DNA of 64,000 nucleotides, taken from Apostichopus japonicus (Eukaryota > Echinodermata > Holothuroidea > Aspidochirotida > Stichopodidae). Made by a program: the position numbers and the translations under genes. Below, one piece after another: positions 1-48,826 of the stretch; the first letter of the stretch is position 1, and each line of letters begins with the position of its first letter. The notes below the pieces were generated by a model, which did not search any database, was not told the DNA's origin, and was given only the letters and a program-made list of their open reading frames with translations. The stretch covers positions 35,008,611 to 35,072,610 of the forward strand of contig NC_092576.1 in assembly GCF_037975245.1 (NCBI RefSeq), read 5' to 3'.

Positions 1-476
1 TCAATACAAAGAATGCTCACTTACTAGTTGTTATATGAAATTTGAGGTATTGTGTCTATAAACTTAATATTTAACATATATTCCATTTATAGTTTCCTTC
101 TTTTTTTTACTGACAGTGATACTAGAAAAGAACATATTTGAAATACTTTCGAGACAAATGAACGAATGAATAAAGTTATTTAGCCTACATTCAAGACCAA
201 ATATTACTTCATATATAAAGCTACTGTGTTATACTTGTTTTTTATCTAAACTTTTACTTGTACAACTCTATTTTTTGTGCTTATCCTTTTTTTTATAGGT
301 TTTGGTCTGTTGTACAATCTTCTCGTGTTTTTAATTTTTTGTGTTCGTAGTTAACATACTGCTTATTTTTCGTGTATGTGTTTTCTAGACTTTTTACTCC
401 TTTGATTTCTCTGTTTTTTTTATTCTTTTCTTTTTTTATTTTTGGGTTTGGTAAGGGGCTTAAGGGCCTTTTAGTA

Positions 477-795
<319 letters not shown>

Positions 796-911
796 GTGTT
801 CCGTGTTCATTACACTGAATCAATTTCATAAAAGATTTGATGTTAGTAATTATAACATCTGAATGATAATGCAACGAAGATGGTGACATGGCTTTGCTTA
901 TCTGGACTTAC

Positions 912-18341
<17,430 letters not shown>

Positions 18342-19102
18342 TTTAGAGATTCTATTAAAATGATAACATAAAAAAGACTAAGACCCTCACCACGACGTGT
18401 CATATATGGCATATAAATAACAAATGACCCATAATTGAAAATTAGTACTGTTTTAGAAAATGTATTGGAACTTTCGGGTAATGCTTGTGTATTGGCTATC
18501 AATATGGGTAGACTGCGTACTGTTTGTCACAACTCATCAATTTAAAGGTGGGGTAGTCTGTCAGGATTCTCCTGTTACTCATACCATATTCAAAGTTGCC
18601 TGATGATCGCTCTGTTTTAGAATATATATAAATATATATATATAAATATGTGATAAATATATCTATACGTCCAATACGTCCAGAGGTTCGAATTTGTCAC
18701 CTGTATTGAACAATACTATAGTTCTGTTTTTAGTGACGTAATTTGCCTTACTCTATATATCAAACATGGTGCTATCCCACTCGAAATCATTATCATTCCT
18801 AGCGCAGGACCTCGAAAGCGATACATTGAACAGAATCTGTTAAATGACTTGGAAATAAATGACAAATGAAAAGGAATATTTATCTATAACTGAAATTGTA
18901 ATAAGTTGAAAACTCCAAAACAGTGAACAAACTTCCAGTCTCTACCGGGATTTGAGCCCAGGCCCCCGCTGTATGTACGGACACCCCCAACTTTCATATT
19001 CGGACAACCCTAACTGGGCATTGCGTCTTTGTCATGATAGTATTTATTCCAACGTATTTTGACGGCTACAGAAAGTGATTTCAAAGCAAGCCGGAATACA
19101 TA

Positions 19103-19116
19103 TGTATATATATTTT

Positions 19117-19198
<82 letters not shown>

Positions 19199-19199
19199 C
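19103..19199. repeat. TA microsatellite upstream of gene 1
   Basis: TA array with a few interruptions, upstream of the start-codon exon. Counterpart at 47083-47185. Confidence 0.85.
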
Positions 19200-19847
19200 A
19201 TTGTTAATGTTACCTAATATTGTCAATAAACCAAAATCTCAAACTTATTTGAATCAGGAACATGTGTAAGCAACAGATAGGGAAGTCAAAAACAAAATTG
19301 GAAGATAAAGCACATGATATAAACCTGCACCTTTTTTCATACGGTTAACTCACTTTAACGTGACAAGCAATGAATGAAAATGAAAACAGGATAAATTGTA
19401 AATAAAAAAAATAAACAATGAAGCATTATTAATGTGAAAGGGGAAGTATGATGTTACTGTTTCATATCTTCTTTTACAGCAACTTCCTTGAAAATTCAAC
19501 AATTTATAAGCTGTCAGTACGTTTTACATTGAATATAGACACGAGTCAACATGGTTTGCGAGAGAAACAGCGTGTCTATAATAAAATATTAATTTTTTAA
19601 TGGCACTTGAATTCCATATTTTATATCCTAACTTATCAGCATATATCGACTAATGTTTGACTTTCAAAGACGATTTTTGAAGTATGTATTTTACTTCCCC
19701 TTGCAAGCAGGAACTTGCAAAGAAGCCTCATTGGCTTATCAAAGCCGCAAGCTGACCAAAGTCATTATCTTAGAATCATTTTTAACGTCTATGGATATGA
19801 ATTTCTAATTGTCAACAACTCTGTAACTGGACGGCATACATTAATCT

Positions 19848-19914
19848 TGGAGTGACTCGAACTGGGGACCTTATGATTAGAAGGCACCGGCGTTAACCAA
19901 TGGGCTAACACTAC
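19848..19914 (-). mobile_element. tRNA-derived SINE-like head (unit 1)
   Basis: Minus strand A box TTAGCCCATTGGTTAACG and B box CAGTTCGAGTC; the acceptor stem pairs only partly and the anticodon loop is irregular. Upstream of gene 1. Confidence 0.5.
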
Positions 19915-20231
19915 TTGTCTTTGCAGAGTTGTAGTAAAACTATTACAGTTGTAAAGTTGTTTAAAAAACTGTTATTTAATATTCATATGATGTCACGTGC
20001 ATACAAAACAAAACAATAACAGAGAACTATGTCCCAGCATTACTTCCAACTAAAATGTGAATGTCCAATGAAAAGAACATATTCAATTGCTGATCTATTG
20101 TTATTCAAACTGAACTGTTACTTTTGTTAAAAGTCAAATTTTTATAGTGAAAATATGATTAATAACCGACACTCATCACCAATATTCTCTTGGCAAGATT
20201 GCTCAATTTAAAATCAGAGTATAAAACTTAC

Positions 20232-20840
20232 CTAACAATTTGTTTTCCTTTAGTCTACTAAACATGATAAAAGAAAACGCACAATTTTAATTGTTCATGC
20301 ACAAACAGTGAAATAAGTAACAATCGCAGTTTACTATTATAACTGAAATGACCGTGACGAAACATGGTTGAAATTGAGCAAGCGCTTGATGATATGGATT
20401 GTTGACAATTTTAACTACTTTCGCCTTTGAAATGCTGACGATTATCTTCTTGTCAATGCATGTTTGTACCAAATCTTCCAACATTTTACTCGCTTAGTAT
20501 TTTTTCTTTTGTTGTTATTTCTGCAACAAAACGTTTACTCCGATAATTGCATAACTTTAAGATTCATAGTATCATAATTTATCATATTTATTGAACAAGA
20601 ACGATTATAAGGAACCACTCACCTGGTGAATTTATGAGTGAGAACCATAAGTCATACAATAAATGCTCTCGCAGTTCCAACACATGCACTGATGAGTGGT
20701 ATATTAACATATGTTTAGCGAAAGTAAAACACTTATTAAAACACCAATTCAAACTTACCTTTGAAGGAAGCACTTAAGATGGGCAATTGTTACTTGAAGG
20801 CGGATATCGATGTAGTGATACAGATAGTGTAGCTTGTTAC
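20232..20840 (-). promoter_or_regulatory. Candidate 5' UTR exon / promoter region of gene 1
   Basis: Three strong minus-strand donors lie here without coding potential: CAAAG|GTAAGT (exon end 20759), CACCAG|GTGAGT (20623) and TTAG|GTAAGT (20232). The start-codon exon has its own AG acceptor at 18352-18353, so a non-coding first exon upstream is expected. These donors could be serial UTR exons or alternative first exons. The transcription start is not identifiable; no clear TATA box or CpG island is seen. Confidence 0.4.
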
Positions 20841-23303
20841 CGCAACTCGTCAACGAAATTCAACATTTCTTTGACAAGGATACATATACTGATGTCTCCC
20901 CCTTGATTATTTCAACTTTTCTTCCCCTTCTTTTCTCGACTGACATATATCGACACGATGACAGCTACTGCACACTGTTTTCTCCGAAAGTGAAAGATAT
21001 GATGTCGACAACAAAAGCACAATGGAAATGTACTTTCGTTCGAAACACAATAAAGGTCGGACAAACAAGAACGAAATGTTATGACGCTGAGGTTGCTTTC
21101 TCCACAGTGTTTATACGTTTGAATAACAAGCTACGGATATGGATGAAGCTACCCCCACCCCCACTCCTAGATCCCCGACCCTCCACTCTAGGGAATCATC
21201 GCTCCAGCAAGTGAAAGATATGCTGAAATAAAAGCCGAAGCCGTTAACTCTGTATAGGTTCGACAGTGTGTTATACGCAAGACGTGTTACAGAACTTCAC
21301 CGTGACCTATTATAAACCCCAAGGACAGGATTAACCCAAAGCTCGCAGCGATTCGCAATATCTATTCTGGAGCAAACATTGTGTGAATCCATTCCGATAT
21401 TCATTCAACTGTCTTGTGGAGAACCTCCACAACACTCTAATCCCACTGATCAGAAAGGATTAGATTCAGAAGGGTAATCAGTTGCCCCTAAGTATTGTTA
21501 GAAAGTAAAACTGTAAAACACAAAACTGTAAAAAACAGAACTGGTTATTGATGTTCTGATTTCAGTTTTCATTTACTGCCTAACTCAAAAGTCTTTTGCC
21601 TCACTGATACAAATCTATTCGATGATTTCACAGTGTTTAAGAATATGTTTGAGATTGAATTGAATTGAATTTGAATTATGTCCACAATCGGAAATTCGGC
21701 TTTCCACAGGTCGTAAACGAAAAAGACTAAAAGGAAATAAGAAAAGCAATAGTAAAAGTATCAATAGACTACGATATACATACAGTAATACAAACATATA
21801 TACAGCAAGTCCTAAAATAAAAAACTTATCTTCTCACTTTTGAATTAAATATATGGATAGAATTAGGCACACATGATAATCTATAGCGTGGTGGGCGTAA
21901 ACGCAATCCAGAGCGGTTGTAAATCTAGTGTTCAAACAAAGGGTGTGTTGGGTCCTGCCTGATTTTTTATTGATTTTTTATTTATTGAAGACCCTCACAT
22001 GATACAAGCAGATACAAGCACGATTCCTGATGTCCTCGGAAATACTTTTAAATAACTATGGTATTATATAACTAAAACTTGAGATGCAACACCGATTACT
22101 ATTACGATAGCTATATAGGCGTAAACTAAACTGTTTACAGTGATCCAATGTTAGTAAATTAGTAATTTACCTGTGTGGATAACCACAATGCAAGCATACA
22201 GCTGGCTAATCATTATTAGCTGAATGAGCTTCAGACAGCTACTTTCAGAAACCAAAAGTAACTTTCATATTTGAAAGAAAAAAATCATTGCCACATGGTC
22301 TTGCCCTACGAATTATGCTATTTAGATCGAAACATATTCAGATAGAGTGTTAAATATTTAGTCGTCATTTGCGACATGCGGACGAGTTATGTGTGTCACC
22401 AGTGATGGAAAGGTGTAAGAAAAGACCTTTCGCGGACAAAGGGAACCAGTACTGTAGATGTTTTTTGGGGAAGCCTCGGACGTCGTTAACTTTCTGGTAG
22501 ATAACTCTCTCCAGACCTACAATTATAATTGAAAAGTTAAAATCAAAGACTAATGCTAATCACTGGAACTTTGCATGAGTCTTTCTACCAATGACTTAAG
22601 AGAGATATAAGTGAATCTAGTAATCACGAAATAACTTTGAAAACTTTTTTCTTTCTTCTACTGACTCGAGTAAGTGGATTGTTTTATGTAAGTATTAATG
22701 TCTGGAAAGTGTCATTTCCGGTATCTGCAAAGAGCATAATAAACATTTAACTTGTTTGTATTATTTTACCGTGAGATTGTCATAGTTGTCCAAGGAAAAT
22801 AATATGAAAAGGCAGCCCCTCACCCTCCCTCCGGTACACACAAACACCTGTTTTTGTGTTATACTTCCATATTGGTATGTGCATGCATGCATTTCTCAAT
22901 TAAATGTTAATGTTGAAAAGTATGTAGCAGTTTATGCAGTTCAAAATATCCCACCTTATGAAGTAATAGTACACAAAGTTCGATGCATGTATACATTCAG
23001 TCACAGTCATCAAATGAGTGATATGTTACCACGATTAATGTCTTCAGTGTGTCGTTTTTCCTACAAACCTTTGTCCGAACATGGTAAGTGCATGTCATTT
23101 GGCCTTAAAATCACAGTAAAAGACATTGAAGACTCGCCCCAAACCGCGCGGCCATCTGAAAAAGTTATCTTACTGCTGCTTGCAAGTGACGTTTTGTTCG
23201 TGTCGCTACAAAATGCAGCCAGTAATGAAACGTGATAACGTGTAATCTTTAGCTGGATCTGAGATGTTCATCGATGTCTCGTTTGTACATTGTGCTGTGG
23301 GTA

Positions 23304-23902
23304 TATTGACCGCAGCTGTATGTACTGACTTAATTTTACACTAGTGTCTAATTACCGACGGTAGCAAGCTATGTGTTTATTTTGTGGGATCGATGGTGGT
23401 GTCTACCACTTCTGTTACACCTCAATCGAAACTAGGTCAGATTACCGGCATTAGACGTTTCTTTTTGCGCGATTCTTCACACCCTTTAAGTAAATTTGAA
23501 TAGCCTATAGATAGAGTTACCGTCCAGAACATATTGGCTAGACTGAGAAGGCTTTGGCCTATCTCAAAACTCAGATTACTGGCTATGGCCATACTGCTTA
23601 TGCCATAAGTGTAAATCGTTGGGAAAATGTTGCAAATGGGGGCTGTGTTGCATATTTGTACATAATTGTAGATATATTAATAGACTAAAATATGATAAAG
23701 CTGAAGTAATGACTTAGACTTACTTAAAGGGTGTGAAGACTCGCGCAAAAAGAAACGTCTAATGCCGGTAATTTGACCTAGTTTCGAATAAGGTGAAGCA
23801 AAAGTGTTAAACATCACCATCGATCCCAGAAAATACACACAATTTGCTACAGTCGGTAATTAGACACTAGTGTACAGTTAGTACATACAGCTGCGGTCAA
23901 TA
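23304..23902. mobile_element. MITE-like inverted-repeat element (unit 1 tail)
   Basis: Arms of about 190 bp (23304-23493 and 23720-23902) are inverted copies of each other around a 226-bp spacer. The outer ends read TTGACCGCAGCTGTATGTAC and its complement, with TA on both sides, which could be a target duplication. No coding capacity. Shared with unit 2. Confidence 0.7.
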
Positions 23903-23948
23903 CTAGGCGCGTATCCAGGGGGCGTTAGGGGCGCGCCCCCCCCCCCCG

Positions 23949-24112
23949 GGTAAGAAAAAGAGGAGAGAAAAAAAAGAGAAAGAAAAAAGGGAAAAAGAGG
24001 GGGAAAAGGAAGGAGAGGAAGGAAGGGAAAAGAAAAAGAAGAAAGAGAAAAATGAGAAAAGGAGGGAACAGAAGAAAAACGCCAAGACACCGGGAAGAGA
24101 AAGAGGAATAGT
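23949..24112. repeat. Purine-rich tract after a G/C run
   Basis: About 160 bp of almost pure A/G on the plus strand, preceded by a C-run and the palindrome GGGGCGCGCCCC (23928-23939). Low-complexity frames across it are not genes. Unit 2 equivalent is about 51950-52111. Confidence 0.75.
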
Positions 24113-25103
24113 GACATAATAACAGCGCTGATCCCTATTACATATACACAGGGTAGCCATCGACGGATCGAGGATTATGGAAGGGGCGTGCGCCTCAGCC
24201 TACCCCTTACACCAACAACTCCATTTTTGACGTTTCCATTGTCATAATCCTTGGTAGGATCTCGGCAAAGTATATTCTTGTCTTCTCGAAAGCTGTGAAG
24301 GATGTAAACATTGACTGTCTTTATCGCAAACAGGTCATGGAACATAATTATCCTAGTCTCGTTGCATAATTCATTGCATGCTTGTAACAATAGGTCTATA
24401 ACAAAGAGATGTGTATTTCAAAAGTTACACATATAAATATATGAAGCAGGCACTGTTTTATGTCAGTAAGCTAAAGCATATAAGAAGTTAAATGCTGTAC
24501 GTTTGGCTAAGCACCGACTATCTTCCCTTAAAGAAAATGATTTAGTGTGTAAACGTAAGTTGGCCGAACGTTTCGATCCTTGCAGGATCTTACTAAGAGG
24601 CTAAATGACAAGTAACAGTAACAAAAGGGACAAAAACACGCACAGAATACAGACATGTTAATGGGCATGGTGAATACACAGAGATTGATGTAAGGGGATT
24701 AGTAGACAAGGGATGGAGAGAAGAAAAAACGAAACCAACAGGGGAAGAGGGGAGGTAGGAGATAAACAGTGGAGGGACAACGAGAGGATTAAGGAAAGGG
24801 GGTAGGGAATCAGCTGGAGAAGGACAAAGACAGAAAGGTGTGGAGAAAAAAAGGGTAGAAGAGAGCTATGAGAAATGATTTACTCAAATTTCAAGTCGGT
24901 AGCATTAGGAAATCATAGGAATCCAGCTTTTGCTATGATATCGTGTATACCATTTTTTTTCTGAAGTTTCTGAAGTCCTAATTTCACCTGCCGATTACTC
25001 ATTTTTTTCATTACTGGCAATGACATGCAAGTTCAAAGACTTTAGCAAGTCTATTATTATATCATCAAGCCACATATTTATTCAATCGTTTCACATGTTT
25101 CTT

Positions 25104-25116
25104 GGGGGGGGGGGGG
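25104..25116. repeat. Poly-G run
   Basis: Thirteen consecutive G on the plus strand in the region between genes. A similar run lies at 53103-53114 in unit 2. Confidence 0.8.
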
Positions 25117-25906
25117 CTTGGTTATACTTTCAAACGTCATTTTCTCTTAAATGACCTATTTGTCTTTATGTCAGTATTAGGTTTTCTGACTTTCATAAAG
25201 TAACTACCGATTGAGCAGTTAATAAGCTCTGGTCTCTTTTCAAAAAATCTCCCCTCTGAAAGGTTTGTCCATTGTGTATGTGGGACACGGAATTTTATTC
25301 CTGTGGCTTTTATTAGGAATGTTTAAACGGTATCAACATTTCTAATTTTGATTCAATTAAGCTATTTAGTGTCCTTCGGAGGAAGAACGTGTAGAAGACA
25401 ATATTATACATGCATTTATAAGAAGGTTAACACAAAGATGAGTAGAATCATTGAAAAGAAATTGTTTCTTGACTGGTTAAATTTATTGGGTATCAAGTGT
25501 ACTATATTGATCTACTTAATAATGAATAGTTAAGCAAGACGACTTTGCATTAATTATAATTACATTATGAGAGTGTAAAAGAAGTGACGATTTAATTAGC
25601 AAAGCTTTGCTATATCTTTCATTCAGATTAACTCACAGCAAGTACGGTAAAAAGCATGATCAAAAAGACAGAATTGAATCGTAAGCAAACGCTCTGCAGG
25701 TCAGTAATTGTGAAATTCGACAATGTTTGACTATTGTATATACAAATATTTCTATGTTAACAGCATTATCCCAATGATACAACGAATAATAAACGTGGAT
25801 ACAATTTAGTTAATGTTTAAGTATTCGAAATGAGATTTGATGTTGCCTAAGCAGAAGACTAACCATTTCGGTAAAGATAGGGGATTCTTCCTTAATATAT
25901 AAATAT

Positions 25907-26226
25907 GGTGCGGTGATGTATTAAAGGAACCACACGCTCTCATGTTTCAGATCCAACAGTGAACAGTGATATAATTAGTAAAGCACACGTCCTCATATCT
26001 CAGATCCAACAGGCTCCTGCGATGTATTAAATGAAACACACGCTCTCATGCTGCATACTCAACAGGTACCAGTGTTATACTTAATGAAACACACGCTCTC
26101 ATGTTTCTGATCCAACAGGCTCCAGTGATGTATTAAATGAAACACACGCACTTGTGTTTCAGATCCAACAGGGTACATTGATATATTATATGAAACACAA
26201 GCTCTAATGTTGAAGATCCAACAGGG
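25907..26226. repeat. 53-bp minisatellite, 6 copies (unit 1 tail)
   Basis: Imperfect units containing GTATTAAATGAAACACACGC and CAGATCCAACAGG recur every 53 bp. Confidence 0.85.
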
Positions 26227-26919
26227 TCCATTGGCGAAGAAATGCAGTAAAGGAAAGGGTCTACGTCACATGAGAATTTGATTCTTACCAGGAAATAATT
26301 AAATTTATCCGGATGCCGTCATGTATATTTAATAGCGAAAATGACCATTTAACGGATTTATAATTTCCGTGAAGACGTTATTAAACATGAAAAAGAGTTC
26401 TCCTTACGATAAGATTTGTGATAACAGTTTCTGAATTACACGACTTAATAAACGGTGATCTGTCACCAGAAATGATAAAAAAAGATCCGAGTGAAATTGT
26501 TTTCCTCGCCTTGGTTAACTGCAGATTTTCATCTTTAGACGTCTTCTTACCATATTTCACATATACATTTGTAAATTTTTCCATATAGATATATAGTGTT
26601 ATATAGAGTGAATTGCATACAGGTTAGTGGGTAAACATTATATTACAGGAAATGTTTTGGCGCCATAGGCTATATATAGGCTAGTGTTATAATGTAGAGA
26701 CTGGTCTCAACGTGCAGGTTCTACCATGTATGCTAAATGAAACAACTATAATTATACACAGTCTTACAAAGTAAAATGTATGTACAGATGTTTTCCGTAA
26801 AGCCAGCCCAATATAGATATATACAGTTATTTTCAAAGTTCTATTTCTGACGTATGTTCTCTACAACTGACTTTATAGAAAGTGTTCGAGTACATCATAT
26901 TTTACTAAATATTTAACTA

Positions 26920-26925
26920 TTTATT
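26920..26925 (-). terminator. Candidate polyadenylation signal of gene 2
   Basis: AATAAA on the minus strand, about 256 nt past the stop codon. Unit 3 keeps it at 55021-55026. No transcript evidence; a plausible 3' end only. Confidence 0.35.
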
Positions 26926-27180
26926 TGAAAAATGGGCGTGTGTACGTATAGAATTGTTGCAAAAACTAACCATTTTCTAACAGTGCACTTGGAGGTACAT
27001 GAAATGCAAAGACAGCCATTCAAAAGGCCTCTACATCTCACGGAGAGTGACCATTTCTCTCCCATGGTGATATGTTGGTTTGAATATTTCTACAAACTGT
27101 GGTCAATGCTAATATATACATCTTATTTAAAATACAGATATGCATGAGCCTTATTAGTCATCAGTTTAGAAACGTCGTTG

Positions 27181-46321
<19,141 letters not shown>

Positions 46322-47096
46322 TTTAGAGATTCTATTAAAATGATAACATAAAAAAGACTAAGACCCTCACCACGACGTGTCATATATGGCATATAAATAA
46401 CAAATGACCCATAATTGAAAATTAGTACTGTTTTAGAAAATGTATTGGAACTTTCGGGTAATGCTTGTGTATTGGCTATCAATATGGGTAGACTGCGTAC
46501 TGTTTGTCACAACTCATCAATTTAAAGGTGGGGTAGTCTGTCAGGATTCTCCTGTTACTCATACCATATTCAAAGTTGCCTGATGATCGCTCTGTTTTAG
46601 AATATATATAAATATATATATATAAATATGTGATAAATATATCTATACGTCCAATACGTCCAGAGGTTCGAATTTGTCACCTGTATTGAACAATACTATA
46701 GTTCTGTTTTTAGTGACGTAATTTGCCTTACTCTATATATCAAACATGGTGCTATCCCACTCGAAATCATTATCATTCCTAGCGCAGGACCTCGAAAGCG
46801 ATACATTGAACAGAATCTGTTAAATGACTTGGAAATAAATGACAAATGAAAAGGAATATTTATCTATAACTGAAATTGTAATAAGTTGAAAACTCCAAAA
46901 CAGTGAACAAACTTCCAGTCTCTACCGGGATTTGAGCCCAGGCCCCCGCTGTATGTACGGACACCCCCAACTTTCATATTCGGACAACCCTAACTGGGCA
47001 TTGCGTCTTTGTCATGATAGTATTTATTCCAACGTATTTTGACGGCTACAGAAAGTGATTTCAAAGCAAGCCGGAATACATATGTATATATATTTT

Positions 47097-47185
<89 letters not shown>

Positions 47186-47833
47186 ATTGTTAATGTTACC
47201 TAATATTGTCAATAAACCAAAATCTCAAACTTATTTGAATCAGGAACATGTGTAAGCAACAGATAGGGAAGTCAAAAACAAAATTGGAAGATAAAGCACA
47301 TGATATAAACCTGCACCTTTTTTCATACGGTTAACTCACTTTAACGTGACAAGCAATGAATGAAAATGAAAACAGGCTAAATTGTAAATAAAAAAAATAA
47401 ACAATGAAGCATTATTAATGTGAAAGGGGAAGTATGATGTTACTGTTTCATATCTTCTTTTACAGCAACTTCCTTGAAAATTCAACAATTTATAAGCTGT
47501 CAGTACGTTTTACATTGAATATAGACACGAGTCAACATGGTTTGCGAGAGAAACAGCGTGTCTATAATAAAATATTAATTTTTTAATGGCACTTGAATTC
47601 CATATTTTATATCCTAACTTATCAGCATATATCGACTAATGTTTGACTTTCAAAGACGATTTTTGAAGTATGTATTTTACTTCCCCTTGCAAGCAGGAAC
47701 TTGCAAAGAAGCCTCATTGGCTTATCAAAGCCGCAAGCTGACCAAAGTCATTATCTTAGAATCATTTTTAACGTCTATGGATATGAATTTCTAATTGTCA
47801 ACAACTCTGTAACTGGACGGCATACATTAATCT

Positions 47834-47900
47834 TGGAGTGACTCGAACTGGGGACCTTATGATTAGAAGGCACCGGCGTTAACCAATGGGCTAACACTAC
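47834..47900 (-). mobile_element. tRNA-derived SINE-like head (unit 2)
   Basis: Same as 19848-19914. Confidence 0.5.
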
Positions 47901-48217
47901 TTGTCTTTGCAGAGTTGTAGTAAAACTATTACAGTTGTAAAGTTGTTTAAAAACCTGTTATTTAATATTCATATGATGTCACGTGCATACAAAACAAAAC
48001 AATAACAGAGAACTATGTCCCAGCATTACTTCCAACTAAAATGTGAATGTCCAATGAAAAGAACATATTCAATTGCTGATCTATTGTTATTCAAACTGAA
48101 CTGTTACTTTTGTTAAAAGTCAAATTTTTATAGTGAAAATATGATTAATAACCGACACTCATCACCAATATTCTCTTGGCAAGATTGCTCAATTTAAAAT
48201 CAGAGTATAAAACTTAC

Positions 48218-48826
48218 CTAACAATTTGTTTTCCTTTAGTCTACTAAACATGATAAAAGAAAACGCACAATTTTAATTGTTCATGCACAAACAGTGAAAT
48301 AAGTAACAATCGCAGTTTACTATTATAACTGAAATGACCGTGACGAAACATGGTTGAAATTGAGCAAGCGCTTGATGATATGGATTGTTGACAATTTTAA
48401 CTACTTTCGCCTTTGAAATGCTGACGATTATCTTCTTGTCAATGCATGTTTGTACCAAATCTTCCAACATTTTACTCGCTTAGTATTTTTTCTTTTGTTG
48501 TTATTTCTGCAACAAAACGTTTACTCCGATAATTGCATAACTTTAAGATTCATAGTATCATAATTTATCATATTTATTGAACAAGAACGATTATAAGGAA
48601 CCACTCACCTGGTGAATTTATGAGTGAGAACCATAAGTCATACAATAAATGCTCTCGCAGTTCCAACACATGCACTGATGAGTGGTATATTAACATATGT
48701 TTAGCGAAAGTAAAACACTTATTAAAACACCAATTCAAACTTACCTTTGAAGGAAGCACTTAAGATGGGCAATTGTTACTTGAAGGCGGATATCGATGTA
48801 GTGATACAGATAGTGTAGCTTGTTAC
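48218..48826 (-). promoter_or_regulatory. Candidate 5' UTR exon / promoter region of gene 2
   Basis: Same three donors as upstream of gene 1, ending exons at 48745, 48609 and 48218. The sequence is essentially identical to unit 1, so both genes probably share regulation. Confidence 0.4.

Larger units (their letters stand above)
18352..23303. other. Region upstream of gene 1: no gene supported
   Basis: Holds the candidate UTR exons, TA microsatellites near 18622 and 19103, SINE-like heads near 18935 and 19848, and short unsupported frames. The divergence jump between units lies at about 21390. Confidence 0.6.
24113..27180. other. Region between gene 2 stop and unit 1 upstream repeats: no gene supported
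   Basis: Holds a motif with hairpin GATCC/GGATC followed by GAAAC (minus strand, 24556-24600), purine-rich sequence to about 24860, a poly-G run, the 53-bp minisatellite and the likely gene 2 3' UTR. Nothing else coding is convincing. Confidence 0.6.

Noticed and set aside
20834-21214. 126-codon plus-strand frame, also at 48820-49200
   Set aside because: Nearly identical in both units only because that region was recently duplicated; no domain, and it overlaps the likely gene 1 upstream region.
22786-23235. 149-codon plus-strand frame, also at 50780-51229
   Set aside because: Differences between the two units change residues as often as not, the first codon is TTG, and there is no recognisable domain or exon structure.
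25907-26226. CRISPR-like array
   Set aside because: The 53-bp units are contiguous and imperfect with no unique spacers; it is a minisatellite.
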